DNA of 5,815 nucleotides. It comes from an uncultured Ruminococcus sp. Its GTDB lineage: Bacteria; Bacillota; Clostridia; Oscillospirales; Ruminococcaceae. Of the stretch, positions 1 through 5,067 are shown piece by piece. The notes beneath the pieces are model-generated. The model was not told where the DNA came from and did not search any database. It worked only from the letters and a program-made list of their open reading frames with translations. Every line of letters starts with the position of its first letter. The first letter of the stretch is position 1. The position numbers and the translations under genes were made by a program. The stretch is taken from contig CAMWLD010000153.1 in NCBI GenBank assembly GCA_947175005.1, positions 1 to 5,815 on the forward strand, in the 5' to 3' direction.

Positions 1-179
1 CCCCTGCCCACATAGGGGCAACGGCTTGTTACCTCCACCTCGTCCCCGTCCTTTATGTCTGCAGCAGGACGCTTGCAGGGCTTGCCGTTCACATTCACAA
101 GCCCTTCCGTTATAAGCTTTTTTGCAGCTTCACGGCTGGAGGTCTCCCCCTTTTGGAATAAATACAAATCAAGCCGCAT
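1..179 (-). CDS. tlyA: TlyA family rRNA 2'-O-methyltransferase, N-terminal part (C-terminus beyond the window)
   Basis: Fifty-nine codons of the amino end are visible. They open with MRLDLYLFQKGETSSREAAK and reach CPYVGR at residues 54-59, where the window ends. This is the S4 RNA-binding domain of the TlyA/hemolysin A family (basic helix at residues 15-22, VNVNGK turn at 28-33), and the CPYVGRG segment is the typical link into the FtsJ-like S-adenosylmethionine methyltransferase domain, which lies outside. Characterised members, such as mycobacterial TlyA, 2'-O-methylate cytidines in 16S and 23S rRNA; 'hemolysin' is a historical name. The ATG follows the dxs TAA stop with no gap, and GGGAG (188-192) inside the end of dxs is a ribosome site 8 nt upstream, so translation is probably coupled to dxs. 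The dxs-tlyA order is common in Firmicutes. The family call is sure; the target bases in this organism are not known. Confidence 0.93.
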   Translation of the reverse strand, partial: MRLDLYLFQKGETSSREAAKKLITEGLVNVNGKPCKRPAADIKDGDEVEVTSRCPYVGR

Positions 180-2108
180 TTACTTTTCTCCCGCATTGGC
201 GGCATTCGCAGCAGTGGCTGCAACGGCTGCCGCTTTTAAAATTTCCGTCATATTATCCTTATCAAGGTCAAAGTGCTTTAAAATATCCCCCGAATTTGCC
301 TGCTTTACAAAGCCGTTTATGGCGTGAATTTCTATGCTGCCGCCAAAGCCCCGCTTCATAAGCTCCGCCGACAAAAGCTCTGCGATACCGCCCCGCTCGG
401 AGGCTTCCTCAAAGAAAATTATCCGCTTGAAGCTTTTGCAGATCTTTATAATTTCCTCTTCAATGGGGAATATTTTCACAAGCCGCAGACTGCTGCAATC
501 CGCTTCACAGGCAGCCGCCTCCGCCGAAACACCCGTTCTGCCGTAGCCTGCCGCAAGAACTCCCCCTCGGTTCACAAATGAAAAATCATCGGAAATATTT
601 TCCTCGGGACTATGTACATCGGGCTGCGCACCCCTCGGATAACGCACCGCCGCAACGCCCTCTGTATCGTAAACCGCCCGCTTCAGGCTGCTTTGCAGCT
701 CGGCATAATTTCCCGGAGAATAAACGGTTATCCCCGGAATACTGGTGAGCATGGGCACATCAAACAGGCCCTGATGAGTTTCCCCGTCCGCCCCCACTAT
801 TCCCGCCCTGTCCACCGCAAGGACTATGTGGGTCTGCTCTATGGCTGCGTCATGAATGATCTGATCGTATGCCCTTTGTAAAAAGCTGGAATACACCGCA
901 AACACAGGTATCATACCGCTCACCGCCAGCCCTGCCGCAAAGGTGACTGCGTGCTGCTCGGCAATGCCCACGTCAAAAAATCTTTCGGGGAACCTTGACG
1001 CAAAAAAGTTCAGTCCCGTAGCGTATTTCATGGCGGCGGTAACTGCACAGATACGCTCGTCCTTTTCCCCGAGGGCGAGCAGCTCCCTGCCCATGACCGC
1101 CGAAAAACTGTCATCGCTGATATGCTCGGGATTGCCCATTTTCATGATCTTCGGCGCTACTCCGTGGAATGCCCCGGGGTTATTTTCAGCAGGCTTGTAG
1201 CCCTTTCCCTTAACGGTTTTCACATGAACCAGCACAGGCTTTTTTGCCGCCTTTGCGGCTTTCAGATACTGCTCCAGGCTTTCGATATTATGCCCGTCCA
1301 CGGGACCCAGGTAAACAAACCCCAGATTCTCGAACATGGTAAGTCCACCCGAAACGCCGCTGGAATGGTAAAGAAACCACCTTAAAGCGTCTTTGGAAGC
1401 AGTCGCCAGTTCCTTGACGGGAGCGCCTATCACAGGCAGACCGTCAAGTATCTTCTCCACCTTTTGCTTAGCCTCCACATAGGACTGCCGTCCTCTTATG
1501 GAGGAAAGATATTTTGAAAGACTGCCCACATTTTTGGAAATGGACATTTCATTGTCATTTAAAATAACTATCAGATTACCGCCGCATTTTGCCGCATTGT
1601 TAAGCCCCTCAAATGCCATTCCTCCCGTAAGAGCGCCGTCTCCGATAACGGCGATAACGCTGTGACTGTCCCCTTTAATGCGCATTGATGCTGCCACTCC
1701 GCAGGCGGCAGAAATGGAGTTGCTGCTGTGCCCCGAAATAAAAATATCATGCTCCGATTCATTGGGCTTTGCAAAGCCCGAAATGCCCCCCTCTTTGCGG
1801 AGAGTAGAAAATTTATCCAGCCTGCCCGTTAAAATTTTATGAGTATATGCCTGGTGACCTACGTCCCATATGATCTTATCCTTGGGGGAATCAAATACCC
1901 TGTGAATGGCAAGGGTAAGCTCCACCGTTCCCAGATTTGAAGCCAAATGCCCGCCGTTTTCGCTGACGGTTTTTATAATTATCCTGCGTATCTCTCTGCA
2001 CAGCTGCCTGCACTGGGCAACAGTCAGTTTTTTGAGGTCTCCCGGTAAAGAGCCGCTTTTTAATATATTAACAATATCCTTATTTATATCCTTATTTTTT
2101 TCATTCAT
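180..2108 (-). CDS. dxs: 1-deoxy-D-xylulose-5-phosphate synthase (DXS)
   Basis: Cytosolic thiamine-diphosphate enzyme that condenses pyruvate with glyceraldehyde 3-phosphate to give DXP, the first step of the MEP isoprenoid pathway and a precursor source for thiamine and pyridoxal. All 642 residues are present (family about 620-640). Visible landmarks: H54 in the NGGHLASNLG motif, GHSSNSIS at 126-133, the ThDP/Mg motif GDGALTGG (156-163) completed by LNDNEMSIS (183-191), the transketolase-like active-site region DVGIAEQHAV (379-388) with the catalytic Glu at 384, YSSFLQRAYDQ (406-416), and RAGIVGADGETHQG (434-447) with the substrate-binding His at 445. The C-terminal domain (about 510-615) is recognisable but short between GYG (521-523) and FPIEEE. 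Oddities are an NKDINKDI repeat at residues 5-12 and an Ala-rich tail (626-639). The ATG lacks a good Shine-Dalgarno site, and the conserved fold begins only near residue 15, so the exact start is less sure than the identity. Confidence 0.97.
   Translation of the reverse strand: MNEKNKDINKDIVNILKSGSLPGDLKKLTVAQCRQLCREIRRIIIKTVSENGGHLASNLGTVELTLAIHRVFDSPKDKIIWDVGHQAYTHKILTGRLDKFSTLRKEGGISGFAKPNESEHDIFISGHSSNSISAACGVAASMRIKGDSHSVIAVIGDGALTGGMAFEGLNNAAKCGGNLIVILNDNEMSISKNVGSLSKYLSSIRGRQSYVEAKQKVEKILDGLPVIGAPVKELATASKDALRWFLYHSSGVSGGLTMFENLGFVYLGPVDGHNIESLEQYLKAAKAAKKPVLVHVKTVKGKGYKPAENNPGAFHGVAPKIMKMGNPEHISDDSFSAVMGRELLALGEKDERICAVTAAMKYATGLNFFASRFPERFFDVGIAEQHAVTFAAGLAVSGMIPVFAVYSSFLQRAYDQIIHDAAIEQTHIVLAVDRAGIVGADGETHQGLFDVPMLTSIPGITVYSPGNYAELQSSLKRAVYDTEGVAAVRYPRGAQPDVHSPEENISDDFSFVNRGGVLAAGYGRTGVSAEAAACEADCSSLRLVKIFPIEEEIIKICKSFKRIIFFEEASERGGIAELLSAELMKRGFGGSIEIHAINGFVKQANSGDILKHFDLDKDNMTEILKAAAVAATAANAANAGEK
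187..192 (-). promoter_or_regulatory. Ribosome binding site for tlyA, inside the end of dxs
   Basis: Reads GGGAGA on the minus strand. The GGGAG core leaves 8 nt before the ATG at 179. It lies within the last codons of dxs, so ribosomes finishing dxs can restart on tlyA. It supports the chosen tlyA start. Confidence 0.7.
2073..2096 (-). repeat. 12-bp tandem duplication in the 5' end of dxs
   Basis: Minus-strand units AATAAGGATATA and AATAAGGATATT lie head to tail and differ at one base. They encode NKDI twice (DXS residues 5-12), ahead of the conserved part of the enzyme. The simplest reading is a small in-frame slippage duplication. Each unit also holds an AAGGA, so it could resemble a ribosome site, but no ATG, GTG or TTG in frame follows closely. 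Confidence 0.75.
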
Positions 2109-2162
2109 GATTTTTAACGCACCCGCTTAAAAAATTTTGATAAAATGCTTTTATAAACGTAT
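2109..2162 (-). other. AT-rich gap upstream of dxs: small hairpin with T-run and a weak promoter-like match
   Basis: These 54 bases separate the PAP2-like stop from the dxs start. On the minus strand ATAAAA-GCA-TTTTAT (2140-2154) can fold into a 6-bp all-A/T stem, and a run of six T follows at 2129-2134. The layout resembles an intrinsic terminator, but the stem has no G-C pair and would be weak. Overlapping it, TTGAAT (2175-2180) and TATAAA (2150-2155) resemble sigma-A boxes, but the 19-nt spacing is longer than usual. No clear Shine-Dalgarno site precedes the dxs ATG. Read-through from the upstream genes seems as likely as a separate dxs promoter. Confidence 0.25.
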
Positions 2163-2630
2163 TCACGGCACAATATTCAAAGGCATAACAAATCCGAAGG
2201 CTATGCCGATAAGCGCCCCGCTGACCACCTCAAAGGGAGTGTGCCCCACATATTCCTTCAGCGCCTTTATGCTCTTGTTGGCAGCGCTTGCTATATCCTC
2301 AAAGGTAGCGGGATTTTTCATTTCGGTAAGGTATTTGTTGATCTTGTTTATGGCTCTTGCGTGCTGCCCTGCCTCACGTCTTACGCCCATGGCGTCGTAC
2401 ATGGTGATAAGGGAGAATATGGCTACCACCGCAAAGATAGTGGTATTAAAGCCCTCTGTCCTGCCCACCGCAATGGAAGCCGAGCAGACCATGGAGGAAT
2501 GGGCGCTTGGCCAGCCTCCTGCGCCGAAAAGCCGCTCAAAATCAAACTTTCCGTTTTTGAAAAGGTTTATCATTGTTTTGATGAATTGTGAAAGACACCA
2601 GGATAAAACCGCAATTATCAATATACTCAT
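2163..2630 (-). CDS. Divergent PAP2 family (DUF212/YuiD-like) membrane protein
   Basis: Small 155-residue membrane protein matching the divergent PAP2 (acid phosphatase/vanadium-haloperoxidase-related) family, which includes Bacillus subtilis YuiD. Landmarks: hydrophobic N-terminal helix 1-20 with the conserved W11/Q15/K18 spacing, GGWPSAHSS (38-46) in place of the usual GG-PSSHS phosphatase-like motif, hydrophobic span about 62-78, YDAMGVRREAGQHA (78-91), and GHTPFEVVSGALIG (129-142) leading into the final membrane segment. H44, R84/R85 and H130 could stand for the His/Arg residues of classical PAP2 phosphatases, but this is inferred from motif spacing. The family has no well-established reaction. 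The gene lies between ispA and dxs, so action on an isoprenoid phosphate or diphosphate at the membrane is an attractive guess. AAAGGA (2641-2646) sits 10 nt before the ATG and supports the start. Confidence 0.9.
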   Translation of the reverse strand: MSILIIAVLSWCLSQFIKTMINLFKNGKFDFERLFGAGGWPSAHSSMVCSASIAVGRTEGFNTTIFAVVAIFSLITMYDAMGVRREAGQHARAINKINKYLTEMKNPATFEDIASAANKSIKALKEYVGHTPFEVVSGALIGIAFGFVMPLNIVP

Positions 2631-2669
2631 ATTTTTTCGTTCCTTTCATTTCTCGTCCTTCTGTAAAAT

Positions 2670-2681
2670 GCTCCTCGGAGC
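2670..2681 (-). other. Short inverted repeat at the end of ispA
   Basis: GCTCC-GA-GGAGC on the minus strand overlaps the last base of the ispA stop codon and is followed by ATTTTAC. A realistic stem would be 4 bp with a 4-nt loop and only four T behind it, too weak to be a confident terminator. It might act as a minor mRNA-processing or attenuation element between ispA and the PAP2-like gene. Confidence 0.25.
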
Positions 2682-3553
2682 TATTTCACACGGTAAAGAA
2701 GCTTATCCGTAAGCCTTAACAGCGGCTCATTATCGGGAAATTCACCTGCAATTTTCACAGCCCTTGCCGTAAGGGCGGCTGCCTTTTTCCTTGCGGCTTC
2801 CAGACCGAACACAGCAGGATACGTGGCCTTGTCCTGCTCCTTGTCACTGCCTGTAGGCTTGCCGAGAGTCTCGGTATCGGAGGTGATGTCAAGAATATCA
2901 TCTACTATCTGAAAGGCAAGCCCCAGGGCTTCGCCGTATTCCTCCGCCTTGGCTGCAAGGTCGCCCCGTCCCCCGCAAATGCAGCCCATAGCGCAGGCGC
3001 AGCGGATAAGAGCGCAGGTTTTCATGGAGTACATTCTCAGCAGAACATCTTCCGCAAAGCCCTTTCCCTCATTGCCTATATCAATGGTCTGTCCGCCTAT
3101 CATGCCGCCTACTCCAACCGCTTTTGCAAGGGTCATTATCAGCGAATTTCGGCATTCGTGGGACAGCTTTTGGGCACCCGCTATCACCTCAAAGGCATAG
3201 CACTCCAGCGCGTCCCCCGCCAAAAGCGCAACCGCCTCGCCGTATTTTTTATGGCAGGAGGGCTTCCCTCTGCGGAAATCATCATCGTCCATACAGGGCA
3301 TATCGTCGTGAATAAGTGAGAATGTATGGATCATTTCCAAAGCGCAGGCAGGGTCTAACGCAGCGTTCGGATCGCCCCCCGATATTTCCGCAAAAGCACA
3401 TACAAGGGCGGGTCTTATACGCTTGCCCCCTGCACTAAGGGAATATTTCATTGCCTCCTTGCAAACTGACTCGGGAGCGCAGACGGGAATGCCGTCCATA
3501 AGTTCATCAAGCCGCTTTTCAATTATCGGGGGATATTTTTCCAGTACCTCCAT
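2681..3553 (-). CDS. ispA: Polyprenyl (farnesyl) diphosphate synthase, IspA type
   Basis: Soluble trans-isoprenyl diphosphate synthase that joins isopentenyl diphosphate to allylic diphosphates, normally making farnesyl diphosphate for undecaprenyl-carrier and quinone synthesis. The 290-residue length is normal. In order: GGKRIRP (42-48), first Asp-rich motif DDMPCMD (83-89) within IHDDMPCMDDDDFRRGKPS, GGQTIDI (153-159), KT-ALIR (178-184), FQIVDDILDIT with the second DDxxD (214-224, Asp 218/219/222), and GKPTGSDKEQDKATYP (231-246). Phe78, five residues before the first motif, together with the two-residue insertion in that motif, fits short-chain type II farnesyl synthases; geranylgeranyl synthase is the main alternative. 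The protein holds 13 Cys, five of them between 180 and 193, where small residues are usual. Its ATG shares one base with the xseB stop (TAATG), and GGGGAGGA (3563-3570) lies 9 nt upstream. Confidence 0.95.
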   Translation of the reverse strand: MEVLEKYPPIIEKRLDELMDGIPVCAPESVCKEAMKYSLSAGGKRIRPALVCAFAEISGGDPNAALDPACALEMIHTFSLIHDDMPCMDDDDFRRGKPSCHKKYGEAVALLAGDALECYAFEVIAGAQKLSHECRNSLIMTLAKAVGVGGMIGGQTIDIGNEGKGFAEDVLLRMYSMKTCALIRCACAMGCICGGRGDLAAKAEEYGEALGLAFQIVDDILDITSDTETLGKPTGSDKEQDKATYPAVFGLEAARKKAAALTARAVKIAGEFPDNEPLLRLTDKLLYRVK

Positions 3554-3741
3554 TATTCCATATCCTCCCCGCTTGTTATTTTGAGGGCTTCATTTTGGGC
3601 ATTCTCCAGCATTTTCCTGCAATCGGAAATTTGCTTTGCTCCCTTTTTGTAAATTTCCACAGCTTCCTCCAGGGGAATATCTCCCTCGGAAAGCTTTGCG
3701 ATTATTTCATCCACCGATCTTAATGTATTTTCAAAATCCAT
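3553..3741 (-). CDS. xseB: Exodeoxyribonuclease VII small subunit
   Basis: A 62-residue, mostly helical protein matching the small subunit of exonuclease VII, which packs in several copies along the long helices of XseA and is needed for activity on single-stranded DNA in the cytoplasm. The family signature is clear: an N-terminal helix (about 4-18), LSEGDIPLEEAVEIYKKG (17-34), which fits the usual short loop and second helix, then a Cys41-containing helix ending ENAQNEALKI (46-55). It is somewhat shorter than the 70-85 residues common in the family because the tail after the core is short. AAAGGAG (3751-3757) is 9 nt from the ATG, and an in-frame TAA a few codons upstream closes off any longer start. 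It lies 104 bases after xseA, an unusually wide gap for this partner pair, and overlaps ispA by one base. Confidence 0.93.
   Translation of the reverse strand: MDFENTLRSVDEIIAKLSEGDIPLEEAVEIYKKGAKQISDCRKMLENAQNEALKITSGEDME
3563..3570 (-). promoter_or_regulatory. Strong ribosome binding site for ispA inside xseB
   Basis: Reads GGGGAGGA on the minus strand and ends 9 nt before the ispA ATG. It lies in the last codons of xseB and, with the TAATG overlap, indicates translational coupling. It supports the ATG at 3553 as the ispA start. Confidence 0.8.
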
Positions 3742-3815
3742 TTTTTTGAGCTCCTTTGCTTAATTTTATACACGCAAAATACATTGAAACTTAGGGGATT
3801 CTCTGCAACTTTCAA
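3720..3815 (-). other. Possible 31-codon reading frame (TTG start) in the xseA-xseB gap
   Basis: The 104-base gap between xseA and xseB contains a textbook Shine-Dalgarno core, GGAGG (3824-3828), 8 nt before a TTG at 3815. The frame runs 31 codons (starts MKVAENPLSF if TTG is read as Met, ends KKWILKIH) and stops inside the first codons of xseB in another frame. The peptide is basic and resembles nothing I recognise. It could be a leader peptide that couples xseA to xseB, or a chance purine run. A second frame starting ATG at 3829-3835 (MNGGYKFESC..., 22 codons) covers the same GGAGG and has no site of its own. No clear promoter boxes are visible in the gap. Confidence 0.2.
3751..3757 (-). 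promoter_or_regulatory. Ribosome binding site for xseB
   Basis: AAAGGAG on the minus strand, 9 nt before the ATG at 3741. It fixes the start, since an in-frame stop lies just upstream. Confidence 0.75.
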
Positions 3816-3845
3816 ACTTATATCCTCCGTTCATCGGTTGTGCCG

Positions 3846-5030
3846 CTAATCCACCACAGCGCTTACCTCGCCGTCCGCCAAAACAAGGGTTATCCTGTCC
3901 CCCGTTTTTAACTCCCTTGCGCTTATTGCCAGCTTGTCCCCCTTGTAAATAAGCCCGTAGCCTCGGGACATTATGGTAAGAGGACTAAGGTCATCAAGTC
4001 GTTTTTCCCTTGACTCAAGGGCATTTTGCAGACTGCCGAAATACATTTTCAAAGCCTCTCCGAGACGTGCCTCGGCAGCGGTTATTTTTTCGGAAAAGGC
4101 TGCGATCCTCGCTGTGGGATAATTTTCCCGCAAACGTCCCTCACGGGCTGTTATAAGAATTTCCTTTTCCCTCAAAAGCTTTTCAAAGCTCTTTTTAAGC
4201 TCCCGCTCCCTTTGCTCAAGAGCGCCCTGCAATGCGGACATATCGGGCACGGAAAGCTCCGCTGCCGCCGAGGGAGTAGGCGCCCGCAGGTCTGCCACAA
4301 GGTCTATCACAGTGGTGTCGGTCTCATGCCCCACAGCGGAAATTACGGGTGTGTTCATCGCAAAAACCGTCCTTGCCACACGCTCGCTGTTAAAGGCCGC
4401 AAGGTCCTCCGCCGAGCCGCCGCCTCTGCCGCAGATAATAAGGTCAACGCCGCTGTTATCCGCCGTTTCAAGAGCCTCGCAGATAGAGCCGGGTGCATAT
4501 TCTCCCTGCACCAGGCAGGGAAATATGACCGCCTCGCAGACGGGATAACGCCTACCCAAAATGTTCAATATATCCTGCAATGCAGCCCCGCCCTTTGCGG
4601 TAACTATGCCGATCTTTTTAGGGAATGCCGGCAAGGGCTTTTTGTAAATTTCATCAAAAAGTCCCTCCTGCAAAAGCTTTTCTTTAAGCTGCTCCGCCGC
4701 TAAATACAGCGCCCCCAGTCCCTCGGGCTGAATATCCGTTGCATAAAGCTGATACACTCCGTCACGCTCAAAAACCTGCACCGAGCCCATTATTATAACG
4801 CTCATGCCGTTTTGGGGCATAAATTTCAGCCGTGAAGCAAAGGAACTGAACATCACGCACTTTACCGCAGACTCCCTGTCCTTTAAGGCAAAGTAAAAAT
4901 GTCCCGAAGCACGGTGGTGTACAAACCCCGATATTTCGCCCCTTACCAGCACTCCCCGCAGCTTTTCGTCCTCCTTTATTTTAAAGGACATATACCTGTT
5001 AAGGGCTGAAACGGTCAGTATGCCGCTCAT
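3846..5030 (-). CDS. xseA: Exodeoxyribonuclease VII large subunit
   Basis: Catalytic subunit of exonuclease VII, which degrades single-stranded DNA from both ends and takes part in mismatch repair and repair of trapped topoisomerase ends. The 394 residues show the full family plan: N-terminal OB-fold for ssDNA (about 3-100, with VRGEISGF at 29-36 and SGHFYFALKD at 42-51), the catalytic domain (about 115-260), a long charged helical region (about 265-345) on which XseB packs, and the C-terminal LSPL-IMSRGYGLIY segment (348-362). D153, R202 of GRGGGS (201-206), H235 and D238 of SAVGHETD (231-238) match the residues required in E. coli XseA, so it should be active. VADLRAPTPSAAAE (245-258) is also intact. 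Start: GAGGGG (5039-5044) lies 8 nt before the ATG. It follows the M22 gene by 37 bases, without a clear promoter or terminator between them. Confidence 0.97.
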   Translation of the reverse strand: MSGILTVSALNRYMSFKIKEDEKLRGVLVRGEISGFVHHRASGHFYFALKDRESAVKCVMFSSFASRLKFMPQNGMSVIIMGSVQVFERDGVYQLYATDIQPEGLGALYLAAEQLKEKLLQEGLFDEIYKKPLPAFPKKIGIVTAKGGAALQDILNILGRRYPVCEAVIFPCLVQGEYAPGSICEALETADNSGVDLIICGRGGGSAEDLAAFNSERVARTVFAMNTPVISAVGHETDTTVIDLVADLRAPTPSAAAELSVPDMSALQGALEQRERELKKSFEKLLREKEILITAREGRLRENYPTARIAAFSEKITAAEARLGEALKMYFGSLQNALESREKRLDDLSPLTIMSRGYGLIYKGDKLAISARELKTGDRITLVLADGEVSAVVD

Positions 5031-5038
5031 TTTTTCTT

Positions 5039-5044
5039 CCCCTC
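5039..5044 (-). promoter_or_regulatory. Ribosome binding site for xseA
   Basis: GAGGGG within a purine-rich run on the minus strand, 8 nt before the xseA ATG at 5030, in the 37-base gap after the M22 gene. Confidence 0.65.
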
Positions 5045-5067
5045 TCTATAATAAGCAAACGTATTGT

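Noticed and set aside
55..361. Plus-strand frames over the dxs end and tlyA start
   Set aside because: Both strands cannot be explained at once; the minus-strand TlyA S4 domain and DXS C-terminus are clear matches and the plus-strand peptides resemble nothing.
1571..1774. Minus-strand 67-codon frame inside dxs
   Set aside because: Lies wholly within the conserved ThDP-binding part of dxs in another frame and has no family features.
2137..2712. Plus-strand 191-codon frame opposite the PAP2-like gene
   Set aside because: It is the antisense shadow of a recognisable gene, spans its whole length and both gaps, resembles no known protein and has no convincing ribosome site.
4026..4703. Plus-strand 225-codon frame opposite xseA
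   Set aside because: xseA on the other strand has every catalytic motif; this frame has no recognisable domain and is explained by codon bias of the true gene.
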